NCBI RefSeq assembly: GCF_000963885.1
Contig: NZ_BALE01000024.1
Coordinates: 1-41,347, forward strand
Direction: 5' to 3'
From: Tanticharoenia sakaeratensis NBRC 103193
Lineage (GTDB): Bacteria > Pseudomonadota > Alphaproteobacteria > Acetobacterales > Acetobacteraceae
Length of the DNA: 41,347 bases
The translations under genes were made by a program, and so were the position numbers. Shown here piece by piece: positions 1 through 7,787 of this stretch; position 1 is the first letter of the stretch, and the number at the start of each line of letters is the position of its first letter. The notes beneath the pieces are model-generated. The model saw nothing but the letters and a program-made list of their open reading frames with translations. It did no database searches and was not told the DNA's origin.

Positions 1-44
1 CCTGTCACGCCACAGAATCAGCGTTCAGTGGAGCCGCTCTAGCT

Positions 45-1079
45 TTACTCTTCATACTTCCAAGCCTCTACAATTTCCGTGAACTCACCTTTGTTGTGGA
101 AACGTCGAAATGTTCTTTCATTAAATCCTTTGACAAAAGAATATGTTGATAATTTCGCCATCAGCGATGAGCTAGAAAGACGGGCTACATTCGCAGATAG
201 AATTTGATCAAGAGCTATCAGGTTCTTTCGATCTGTGAGATGCATATTATTGAAATAAATTCCTACATATGCGTTGCTTTTATTGTGAGTAAGCTGAGTA
301 TTACTCGTAAGGAAGCGAACCCTCTTTATGAGAATCCGATATGCCTTCTTATGATTTTTTGACCTCTGACTCTCATACCTCTGAAAGCAGGCTGATAGCC
401 TGTTCTTATATCTCGCAAGTCGCTTTCGGCTCATAGAAACTGACAAACCTGAGCGAAAATCTATGCGGTACCCTAGATACTCAAAGCTCCACGCATTCTT
501 CGCGTCTGGAATTCCCTGGCTATCAACAGGTGACTCCTTTGTTTTCTGCGCGGTCTCGTTCATTGTTAGAGAAATGTCGCTCAGGTAGTCGCGAATTTTT
601 GGGCGTTTCACCCTAACATCTGTTCCAGGCAGTGGCGCAAAAAGAATAACAATATCGTCAACATATCTGGCGTAAAAAACCACTTCGCCTAATATCTTTA
701 TACGTTGGTCGAACTCTCTCATGTAAAGTTCCGATAAGTAGGAACTTATCCCAAGCCCTCGAGGCAAGCCAATCCCCGGTGTGCCAGCCAACCATGCATA
801 CCTGAATAAAATTCCCGAGATAAGTCTGAGGGATTTTTGACTGAGGAGTTGATCCTCCTTCAACTTCTTAAGTATTCGGTCGTGGGGAATGCTTTCAAAA
901 AAGCTCGAAATATCCGTTCGTAAGACGTGATAGTTAAAGCCATCCGATATCATACCAATCAGTTGCTTCATCACCTCATCTCTGTTGGCCGGCTTGAGAC
1001 GGTAGAGAGACGCAAGGTTGGATTCCAACTTTTTGATTGCGTAGAACTGGTCGGGAAGCTCTTGATCTATAACGTAGAC
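45..1079 (-). CDS. Drt3a-like antiviral reverse transcriptase, C-terminal catalytic part (read after a -1 shift)
   Basis: RNA-directed DNA polymerase domain. The fragment shows RT motif A (RTDISSFF, first Asp near residue 202 of the fused protein), a GLPRG loop followed by ISSYLSELYM, and the catalytic YVDD (about 285-288 of the fused protein). A thumb-like region follows with KRVRFLT and VGIYF. From memory of the family, these blocks resemble the Drt3a subunit of defence-associated RT type 3 rather than group II intron or retron RTs. The frame has an internal TTG at 1028 but stays open upstream through conserved-looking residues (VYVIDQELPDQFYAIKK). That means the true N-terminus lies in the other frame, at 1067-1516. 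A joined product would be 490 residues from the GTG at 1516, or about 458 from a TTG at 1420. Base composition is much poorer in GC than the rest of the window, which suggests transfer. A partner Drt3b and ncRNA would lie left of base 1 and cannot be seen. Confidence 0.8.
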   Translation of the reverse strand, partial: VYVIDQELPDQFYAIKKLESNLASLYRLKPANRDEVMKQLIGMISDGFNYHVLRTDISSFFESIPHDRILKKLKEDQLLSQKSLRLISGILFRYAWLAGTPGIGLPRGLGISSYLSELYMREFDQRIKILGEVVFYARYVDDIVILFAPLPGTDVRVKRPKIRDYLSDISLTMNETAQKTKESPVDSQGIPDAKNAWSFEYLGYRIDFRSGLSVSMSRKRLARYKNRLSACFQRYESQRSKNHKKAYRILIKRVRFLTSNTQLTHNKSNAYVGIYFNNMHLTDRKNLIALDQILSANVARLSSSSLMAKLSTYSFVKGFNERTFRRFHNKGEFTEIVEAWKYEE

Positions 1080-1516
1080 TTTTTTCCCCCAGGACCGTCC
1101 TCTTGGGTGAACGAAACTTCAAAGTCTTTCCTGTTTATCTGACTGGAAACACCATCAAGCTCTCGGAACAGAGTATCATCACGCTCGCGCCGCTTCTCTT
1201 CGCGGCGCTCCTTAAGGTGATTGAACTCAGCCTGTTCTTCGTCTGAGTATTTTCTTGGATGGAGATGTCTGAATTCTTTGGTCTCTCGAATAGCCTGTTT
1301 CAGCTCTTCCGTCTTCGCTTTCACAGAAACGAAGAAGTCAAGATCCCGAACTCTCCCCCGCCGCTTCTCTCTCTCAGATATTTTCCTGAGGTTTCCTGCA
1401 GAAAATGTTTGGTCTAACAAAATATACTCACGTGGCTTTAATATGGGTCGGTGTGAGGGTGCGGCCTGCCTCACTGAAATGCAACCCCCGTCAAGGCCGC
1501 CTACGAATTCGTTCAC
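1067..1516 (-). CDS. Drt3a-like reverse transcriptase, N-terminal part (0 frame, stops just after the slippery run)
   Basis: A 149-codon frame that supplies the missing N-terminus of the reverse transcriptase at 45-1079. It contains DQTFSAGNLRKI, then a long charged, Lys/Arg/Glu-rich helical segment (about residues 66-125), and then FTQEDGPGGKK. At that point it reads three more codons (STL) and stops at TAG. Family Drt3a proteins, as I recall them, begin near a DQSFS-like motif. The TTG at 1420 just before DQTFS is therefore a plausible start, as is the GTG at 1516; neither has a strong ribosome binding site. If no frameshifting occurs, the product is a short basic protein without catalytic residues. 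The two frames join without loss of conserved-looking sequence if one nucleotide is re-read at 1079-1085. Confidence 0.65.
   Translation of the reverse strand: MNEFVGGLDGGCISVRQAAPSHRPILKPREYILLDQTFSAGNLRKISEREKRRGRVRDLDFFVSVKAKTEELKQAIRETKEFRHLHPRKYSDEEQAEFNHLKERREEKRRERDDTLFRELDGVSSQINRKDFEVSFTQEDGPGGKKSTL
1079..1085 (-). other. A-AAA-AAG slippery heptamer, candidate -1 ribosomal frameshift site
   Basis: On the minus strand the zero frame reads GGG GGA AAA AAG TCT, so the heptamer A AAA AAG is in the phase used in dnaX and IS3-family transposases. A -1 slip enters the frame that carries the RT catalytic domain. An SD-like AAGAGGA (1104-1098) lies 12 nt upstream, comparable to the stimulatory element of dnaX. 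I found no convincing downstream hairpin. The same run (G5 A6) is also a place where a one-base deletion or a homopolymer sequencing error could occur. Confidence 0.5.
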
Positions 1517-1797
1517 CTAGCGATGTAGACTTCCGTCTTTTGCTTACATGATCTGGTTGAACGTTTTTGTAAGGCTGCCGTTAATACTTGACGCAGCGAA
1601 TGACCACTTCCTGCCATTAGCACCAGGCAGAGTACAATGCGGCATCTGGATGGCGGGGTCTGCTTAGAGCTACGAGCCGCCTCAAGCGTCTTGGAAGAAA
1701 ATGTCAGCTTTTTGGTTCATTTCGTCCCAACAGTGGACATTCCGGTTCCCCCTATAACTGCCGTGCGTCCCGACACGCCAACTACCAACCGCCCCCC
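1517..1797. other. Intergenic transition from AT-rich island to GC-rich chromosome, no gene seen
   Basis: This 281-bp gap lies between the reverse transcriptase start and the end of the DUF885 gene. All frames are short or broken, and none resembles a known protein. Part of it (about 1690-1760) reads like decayed coding or insertion-element sequence, but I could not identify the source. Confidence 0.4.
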
Positions 1798-3513
1798 TCA
1801 CAACATCGCCCCATCCCGCCCTGTCATTTCCCGCCGGATCATCTTCATCGGCACGAGTCCGGCGCCGAGTAGGGCATCGTGGAATGCGGCGAGTGAGAAC
1901 GCGTTGCCCTGCGTCGCCTTCATGTCCTGCCGCAGATGCAGGATCATGAGCTTGCCGAGCAGGTATGAGTAATACTCGGGGTCGGCCGTGCCGCGCCGCG
2001 CTTCCTTGTAGGCCATGACCGACGACTGGAAGCATTCATGCTGCATCAGCCCGGTTGCCTGCTGCAGCGTCATGCCCTGCGTGTGCATGCCGAAGGAAGC
2101 CAGGAAGCGACAGTCCCGCAGAAGGGCGTCCTGCAACTGCGCGAGATGCAGCCGGGCGTCCGAGGCATGGAAGCCCTGCTCGATCATCATCTGTTCGGTG
2201 TAATGCGCCCAGCCCTCGGTCGTGGCATAGGATTGCGCGCTCTTGCGCGTCAGGGACCAGTCTGGATTGGCCCGCAGATAAAGCCCCTGCACGAAATGAC
2301 CCGGCATGGCTTCGTGCACGGTGATGTTGAGCATGGACGGCGTGTTGTCGTCCTCGAGCGATTCCTCGGCCTGGGCGGGCGACAGTTTCGGGTCGATCGG
2401 GGTAACGTAATAGAAGGACGTCGTGGCCTTGGTCTCGAACGCGCCGGGCCAGTCCGTCGCCGCCGTGATGAGGGACCGCTCGAAGCCCGGCGTATCCAGC
2501 ACCTCGGGCAGCGTCATGTTCGGCAGCGTCACCAGCCTGTGCGCCGTCACGTACGTCTGCGCATCCGTCAGCTGGTCGCGCACGAGCTGGTTCAGTGCAG
2601 GTGCAGCGACATGATCGCGGCGGATTTCCGACAGTGCCTGATCGGGGTGGGCCGGATCGACGGCCCGGGCCGCCTCGTGGAACGCGGCCTGATCTTTCGC
2701 GAGCTGCGCGCGTCCGGCCGCGATGATCGTCGCGATCGGCGTGTCGACCATCTCGGTCGCCAGCATGGCGTGGATCGTATCCGCACCGAGGACGAACGTG
2801 CCGCCCGGCCTGATCGCATCGAGCCGGGCCTGAAACGCCTTGAGAGCCGCGAGTGTCGTTCTTGTCGTCGCGCGCAGGCGCGCCTGCAAAGCCTTGTCCT
2901 TCACGTCGGCGAATGCGGCCGGCACGTTGTCGCGCACGAAGGTGATGGCGCCCGCCAGATCTTCCTTCGAGATCTCCACAAAGACGGCCGGCACCTGATC
3001 GAGTTGTCCGGCGCCCGTCGCGAGCATCGCCGGGATCTGCGCCTCGCGCGCGACGACGTCCCGCATCCGCACGGGCAGCGGCGCGAAATCGCGGTCGATG
3101 AGGCTGTAGAGCGCGGCCGTGGCGAGGTTCACGTAGAAATCGGGATTGTGCCGGAACGACTGGATGCGCTCGTTCTCGATCAGCTCCCGATCGATCGAAG
3201 CGACCAGAATGTCGCGATCGTCCTGCCTGCGCTGCGGCAACGCCTTGACGTCCAACGCCGCCAGCGCATCGCGTTCGCGGTGCAGGCGCGCTGTCCGTTC
3301 GGCAATGACGGCAGCGGAGACGTCATCGAGCTTGCCGTCCGTGGCGTGGAGCCCGAGCGCCGTTGCGTTCACCGGGGCCGCCGCCCATTCGGCATCGAAA
3401 TGCGCCTTCTCGAGCGCATCGAGCGACGGGGCAGCCTGCGCGCCCATCGTCGTCATCATTGCAGCCAGGGCAAGTGCCGGAGTGAGTCGCGTGCGGCGTG
3501 AGCGTGTGTTCAT
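1798..3513 (-). CDS. DUF885 family secreted metallopeptidase-like protein
   Basis: A 571-residue protein of the DUF885 family, thought to be zinc metallopeptidases. The evidence is an HEAMPGH motif at about residues 400-406 (HExxxGH-like metal ligands) followed by EGWAHYTEQ at about 433-441, both hallmarks of the family. The start at ATG 3513 is chosen because it gives a Sec signal peptide (basic MNTRSRRTR, hydrophobic core, cleavage near GAQA-AP at about residue 27). The frame stays open 100 codons further upstream, but that extension is Arg/Pro-rich and unlike the family. No good Shine-Dalgarno sequence is visible. It probably acts in the periplasm on peptides; substrate unknown. It is divergent from the exported alpha-glucosidase at 3894. 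Confidence 0.88.
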   Translation of the reverse strand: MNTRSRRTRLTPALALAAMMTTMGAQAAPSLDALEKAHFDAEWAAAPVNATALGLHATDGKLDDVSAAVIAERTARLHRERDALAALDVKALPQRRQDDRDILVASIDRELIENERIQSFRHNPDFYVNLATAALYSLIDRDFAPLPVRMRDVVAREAQIPAMLATGAGQLDQVPAVFVEISKEDLAGAITFVRDNVPAAFADVKDKALQARLRATTRTTLAALKAFQARLDAIRPGGTFVLGADTIHAMLATEMVDTPIATIIAAGRAQLAKDQAAFHEAARAVDPAHPDQALSEIRRDHVAAPALNQLVRDQLTDAQTYVTAHRLVTLPNMTLPEVLDTPGFERSLITAATDWPGAFETKATTSFYYVTPIDPKLSPAQAEESLEDDNTPSMLNITVHEAMPGHFVQGLYLRANPDWSLTRKSAQSYATTEGWAHYTEQMMIEQGFHASDARLHLAQLQDALLRDCRFLASFGMHTQGMTLQQATGLMQHECFQSSVMAYKEARRGTADPEYYSYLLGKLMILHLRQDMKATQGNAFSLAAFHDALLGAGLVPMKMIRREMTGRDGAML

Positions 3514-3893
3514 GCCGTGACGATAATGGCGGTGACTATGATGCGCAAACGCAATGGGACACGGATGCGAGGGCCTTGTGAGCGGAAAAGACCGCCGGCG
3601 ACCCCGGGCCTCCCGCAGGCAAGCTCGCGCCCTCCATATCGGGGGCCATAAGTTATTTTTATATCGCCAAAGCATCGGCCGTGAAGGTGCAAGCCTCGAC
3701 ATGCCAGAGCGTTTCGATATCGATAGATTCCATTGGCGGTCCGATGGCGATCGAGAGAGCCGCCGGCGTCGCACGTTTGTGAACGGATGCCTGAAGCAAG
3801 GCTGTTTTTCCAAGAACGCCCCAGCCGATTCATCCTGCGGGGCATGAAAGATTTGACCGCTCCCTGTCGCACGAGAGCTGAAGAGAGAGACGA
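3514..3893. other. Divergent intergenic region between DUF885 gene and alpha-glucosidase
   Basis: This 380-bp stretch must hold the promoters of both flanking genes. It contains a short AT-rich block (about 3650-3670) and a GAGAGAGA-type ribosome binding site just before 3894. I see no additional gene and no repeat I would defend. Confidence 0.4.
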
Positions 3894-5645
3894 ATGCTGA
3901 AGCGGAGAAGCCTTCTGAGTGGTGCTGCTGCCGGAGCCGCCATGGTCATGGTCGGCCCGGCGCATGCAGCATCGGGTCATCCGTCGGCACCGGCGCGGAG
4001 ATGGTGGAAGGAAGCCGTCATCTACGAAATCTACCCACGCTCGTTCAGGGATTCGAACGGCGACGGAATCGGCGACATTCCCGGCATCACCGAGAAACTG
4101 TCCTATATCCGCGACCTCGGCGCGGACACGATCTGGCTCGCACCGATCTTTGCCTCGCCCAATCGCGACAACGGCTACGACATCAGCGACTACAAGGCCA
4201 TCATGCCCGAATTCGGGACGATGGACGATTTCGAAAAGCTGATGACGAAGGCATCATCCCTTGAAATTCGGATCATACTCGATCTGGTCGTGAACCACAC
4301 CAGCGACCAGCATCCCTGGTTCCAGAAGAGCCGCGCGTCGCGCGACAACCCCTATCGGGACTATTACATCTGGCGTGATTCGGAACAGGGTCGCCCGCCC
4401 AACAACTGGCCGTCTCCCTGGGGTGGCAGTGCATGGACATCCGATGCGGCGACGAACAGCAATTATCTGCACCTGTTCTCGCCCTACCAGCCCGACCTGA
4501 ACTGGGACAATCCCGCCGTTCGGGACGAAGTCTTTTCGATCATGAAGTTCTGGCTGGACAAGGGGGTCGCCGGCTTCCGCATGGACGCCATCACCATGAT
4601 TTCCAAGATGCCGTCCTTCCGGGACATGACGCCGAAGGAGCTGCAGGCACCCGAATACGTGTATGCGGCCGGCCCGCATCTGCATGCCTATCTCCGCGAA
4701 ATGAACGACCGCGTCCTGTCGCACTACGACGTCATGACCGTCGGCGAGGCGTACGGCATGCATGCGGAAGATATCCCGCTCTTCACGGACAGCGCCCGAC
4801 GCGAGCTGGACATGGTCTTCGCCTTCGACATCGTTCATGTTGATCGGCAGGGCTGGCGCAAGGTCGCGTGGCCCTTGTCGAAGCTGAAAAACATCTATGC
4901 CGCCGCAGGGCGTCCAAAGTCGCGGGATTCGTGGAACACCGTCTTTCTCGACAATCATGACCAGCCGCGCGCCGTCTCGCGTTTCGGCAACGATACGGCC
5001 CCGTTCAGGGAGGCCTCGGCCAAGGCGGTCGCGACCATGCTCCTGACCCAGTGCGGCACGCCCTTCATCTACCAGGGTGAAGAGCTGGGCATGACGAACC
5101 TTCCCTTCAGCGATCTCGCGGATTTCGAAGACGTCCAGGCCCCGATCGAGTGGGATGCAAAAGTGAAGCGTCAGGGCATCGATCCGGAAGCGTTCTTCGA
5201 GAGTCTGAAGGGACTGGGCCGAGACAATGCCCGGAGCGTCATGCAATGGGACTCGTCCCGCAACGCCGTTTTCACCCGGGCGGAAAAGACCTGGTATCGG
5301 GTCAACCCGAACTACACCGAGATCAACGCGCAGGACTGCCTTCAGAAGTCAGGCTCCGTGTACCATCATTTTCGCGATCTGATCGCATTGCGACGCCAGT
5401 ATCCGGCGCTGGTCTACGGCTCGTATCAGGACCTCGATCCCGATCACCCCGGCGCCTTCTTCTATGCCCGCCAGCAGGGGAACGACAGGATTCTGGTCCT
5501 GATCAACATGTCGGATCGCGGGTTTACATACGAGGCCCCCGTTCTCACCACGGCGTCGCTTCTGCTCTCCAGCGTGAAGCATGAAGGCGCTGCAAAAAGC
5601 GTGACGTGGCTCGCACCATGGGAAGCGCGTATCTATCGCGCGTGA
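3894..5645 (+). CDS. Exported GH13 alpha-glucosidase
   Basis: Glycoside hydrolase family 13 enzyme, 583 residues, expected to release glucose from the non-reducing ends of alpha-glucosides such as maltose, isomaltose or sucrose. The N-terminus has KRRSLLSG at residues 3-10 and a hydrophobic stretch ending near AHA-AS (about 26), which is a Tat-like signal. The four GH13 regions are present: DLVVNHTS (about 130-137), GFRMDAI with nucleophile Asp231, VGEAYG with acid/base Glu285, and FLDNHDQPR with Asp356. A calcium-loop-like DSNGDGIGD lies at 53-61. The residue after the nucleophile is Ala; that position influences linkage preference in this subfamily. A purine-rich RBS (GAAGAGAGAGA) precedes the ATG. 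The OprB porin (16-17.5 kb) and the MFS transporter are possible functional partners, but they are not in an operon with it. Confidence 0.93.
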   Translation: MLKRRSLLSGAAAGAAMVMVGPAHAASGHPSAPARRWWKEAVIYEIYPRSFRDSNGDGIGDIPGITEKLSYIRDLGADTIWLAPIFASPNRDNGYDISDYKAIMPEFGTMDDFEKLMTKASSLEIRIILDLVVNHTSDQHPWFQKSRASRDNPYRDYYIWRDSEQGRPPNNWPSPWGGSAWTSDAATNSNYLHLFSPYQPDLNWDNPAVRDEVFSIMKFWLDKGVAGFRMDAITMISKMPSFRDMTPKELQAPEYVYAAGPHLHAYLREMNDRVLSHYDVMTVGEAYGMHAEDIPLFTDSARRELDMVFAFDIVHVDRQGWRKVAWPLSKLKNIYAAAGRPKSRDSWNTVFLDNHDQPRAVSRFGNDTAPFREASAKAVATMLLTQCGTPFIYQGEELGMTNLPFSDLADFEDVQAPIEWDAKVKRQGIDPEAFFESLKGLGRDNARSVMQWDSSRNAVFTRAEKTWYRVNPNYTEINAQDCLQKSGSVYHHFRDLIALRRQYPALVYGSYQDLDPDHPGAFFYARQQGNDRILVLINMSDRGFTYEAPVLTTASLLLSSVKHEGAAKSVTWLAPWEARIYRA

Positions 5646-5770
5646 ACTGCTGCGCCTCCCGCAAATGATCCGGCCCGGCCCATATCGAGGCGGCACCGGA
5701 TCGGATGATCCCTGCGAGCAACCGTCTCGCTGAGAAAGGCAGGCGCGGCTTCGGCACTCCCTGCCGCGGC

Positions 5771-7234
5771 CTACACCATGTCTCCGCCACCCAGCGGAGG
5801 TGCTACGTCTTCAAGCGAGCGCCCTTCCGCATCCACGCCCCAGACCAGTGCGACGAGCGCTGCAAAGGCCATCAGGGCGGCCGCGACCACATAGCCCAGG
5901 CCCAGTTCGCCGCGTGCCCCATGGCCGATCAGCAGGCTGAATGCGAACGGCGCGAACACGCCGCCGAACAATGTGCCGCCCGCATAGAACAGCGCGATGG
6001 CAAGCGCGCGCATTTCAAGCGGGAAGATCTCGCTCGCGGTGAGATAGGCCGAACTGGCGGCAGCAGAAGCGAAGAAGAAAATCGCGGCCCACAACAATGT
6101 CTGTCCGAGTGCGCCGACCTCTCCCTGCACGAAGGCGATGGTCATGCCGATCATCAGAAGGGCGGACAGCCCGTAGGTCGCACCGATCATGCGCCTGCGG
6201 CCGATCGTGTCGAAGAACGGCCCCAGAAGGATCGGCCCGAGCAGATTGCCGATGGCCAGCGGCAGCAGATACAGACCGACGGAATCGGGTGCGACCGCAT
6301 CGTAATGCGTCAGCACCATGCCGTAGGTGAAGAACACGGCGTTGTAGAGAAACGCCTGCGACACCATCAGCACCATGACGTAGAACACACGGGCGCGATA
6401 CTGCGTCGCCATGATCAGCAAGGCGCGGCGGAGCCCGAACGAGCCTTGCGCATAGATGCGGATCGCGGGCACCGCGCCGGGCACATGTGCGCACTGCGCC
6501 TCGATCCTGTTGATGATGGCCGTGGCTTCCTCGACCCGACGATGCGTCATCAGCCAGCGCGGGCTTTCGGGCACCCACGCGCGCATGCCGATCACGCACA
6601 GTCCCAGGAACGCGCCGATCCCGAACAGCGCCCGCCAGGCCACCGCCATCGACAGGACATGGCTGTGCAGGAGCAGCATCGTCCCGGCCGAGCCGAGTGC
6701 CGCGCCCGCCCAGAAGGTCGCATTCACGATGAGATCGACGCGACCGCGCAGGCGCGCCGGGACCAGTTCGTCGATCGCCGAATTGATGGCGGCATATTCG
6801 CCGCCGATCCCGATCCCGGTCAGAAAACGCGCAACCGCGAAACTCGCCATGTCGAACGACACCGCACTTCCGGCGACGCCGAGGATATAGATCCCCAAGG
6901 TCAGGAAGAAGATCTGCTTGCGGCCCATCCGGTCGGTCATCCAGCCGAACAGGAGAGCCCCGAACACGGCGCCCGCAACGTAGAACGATGCCGCGGCTCC
7001 GATCTCGGAGGCGCTCAGGCCCAGTGTGTCGGACCTCTGCAGGATCGGCCCGAGCGCACCGACGATCGTGACCTCGAGTCCGTCGAGGATCCAGGTGATG
7101 CCGAGCGCAATGACCACGACCATGTGAAAACGCGACCACGGCAGCCGGTCCAGGCGCGCCGGGATCGTCGTCCAGATGATGCCGCGCTCTTCGTCGGAAA
7201 TCTGTTCTGCCGTCAGGGGTACTGTCTGATCCAT
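5771..7234 (-). CDS. MFS transporter, sugar/metabolite:H+ symporter type
   Basis: Twelve-helix major facilitator protein of 487 residues in the inner membrane. After a soluble N-terminus it carries GLEVTIVGALGPIL in helix 1, the MFS signature DRMGRK between helices 2 and 3, GIGIGGEYAA in helix 4, an ESPRWL motif at the start of the central loop, and DTIGRRRM as the second-half copy of the signature. This layout fits the sugar-porter or metabolite:H+ symporter branches; the substrate cannot be read from sequence. The ATG at 7234 is chosen over an upstream extension because of an AGGCGG ribosome binding site just ahead. It converges on the alpha-glucosidase with a 125-bp gap. Confidence 0.9.
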   Translation of the reverse strand: MDQTVPLTAEQISDEERGIIWTTIPARLDRLPWSRFHMVVVIALGITWILDGLEVTIVGALGPILQRSDTLGLSASEIGAAASFYVAGAVFGALLFGWMTDRMGRKQIFFLTLGIYILGVAGSAVSFDMASFAVARFLTGIGIGGEYAAINSAIDELVPARLRGRVDLIVNATFWAGAALGSAGTMLLLHSHVLSMAVAWRALFGIGAFLGLCVIGMRAWVPESPRWLMTHRRVEEATAIINRIEAQCAHVPGAVPAIRIYAQGSFGLRRALLIMATQYRARVFYVMVLMVSQAFLYNAVFFTYGMVLTHYDAVAPDSVGLYLLPLAIGNLLGPILLGPFFDTIGRRRMIGATYGLSALLMIGMTIAFVQGEVGALGQTLLWAAIFFFASAAASSAYLTASEIFPLEMRALAIALFYAGGTLFGGVFAPFAFSLLIGHGARGELGLGYVVAAALMAFAALVALVWGVDAEGRSLEDVAPPLGGGDMV

Positions 7235-7787
7235 GGATCCGCCTTTGCCACGTCTGGATGCACAGGATGGTCGCGGGCAACGGGCGCGCGCGTGCCTCGG
7301 TTTCGACCCCACAAGCTTATGTGATGATCGTAACAACGAATCACATGAAGCAGATATCATCTATCCTTGGCCGTTAGACAGTCGCCGTGCCGGATACACG
7401 GTATCCAAGGAAAATATGCCAAGGCCCTCAACAATGGTGTGGCAAAACGGAGCGCGCTTTACGTTGGTTCCGGCGTTCGGAGTTTGCTCACCATCCGCAG
7501 GACGGCGAACAAGCCCTGCGGCGCGCCCGAAAGCCCTCGCAAATTCCGGTCTCACGGGCAGCGCCCCCGGCGCCCATGAACGTGCAGACAGGATAGTCTC
7601 CATCCGGGATCACCCTGCTCGACCGCCGTCGGGCCGAGCGTCCGGACGTCCGCCCCGTGTCACGTTGCGCGCGAAGCGCCCAAATGCTTCAGCGAGCGCA
7701 AGATCATCAGACCAGCGTCGCATCATCGCCTTGTTCCCGCCGCCGGACGCAGTGCGTGATTCCAGACACGGATCGCAGGGTCCGGCC
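7235..7787. other. Intergenic region upstream of the MFS transporter, no convincing gene
   Basis: This 553-bp stretch is open in several frames because of high GC, but none of the frames has family resemblance or a good start. It carries the promoter side of the MFS gene, including an inverted repeat at 7319-7346, and the downstream flank of the hydrolase gene that ends at 7788. Confidence 0.4.
7319..7346. promoter_or_regulatory. Inverted repeat ATGTGAT-N14-ATCACAT, possible operator for the MFS gene
   Basis: Two perfect 7-base arms separated by 14 bases lie 85-112 bp upstream of the MFS start codon, in the least GC-rich part of that intergenic region. The spacing is too wide for a CRP site. 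A dimeric regulator contacting two separated half-sites is possible but unproven. Confidence 0.3.

Larger units (their letters stand above)
1..1560. other. AT-rich foreign segment, right edge of a probable genomic or defence island
   Basis: Sampled lines in this stretch are about 40-50% GC, against about 65% in the rest of the window. The only coding content is a phage-defence type reverse transcriptase. Composition changes between about 1520 and 1800. No tRNA, integrase, direct repeat or insertion sequence end was recognised at this boundary, so the exact junction is not defined. Confidence 0.5.

Noticed and set aside
2038-3501. Long open frame opposite the DUF885 gene
   Set aside because: Arg/His-rich translation without family resemblance, fully antisense to a well-supported gene; a by-product of high GC.
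3514-3813. In-frame 100-residue N-terminal extension of the DUF885 protein
   Set aside because: It would bury the signal peptide and has no family similarity.
5705-7324. 539-codon open frame antisense to the MFS transporter
   Set aside because: Composition is dominated by Arg, Asp, His and Gln, typical of a shadow frame; the opposite strand has clear MFS motifs.
7319-7346. Reading the TGTGA/TCACA arms as a CRP site
   Set aside because: CRP sites need a 6-base spacer; here the arms are 14 or more bases apart.
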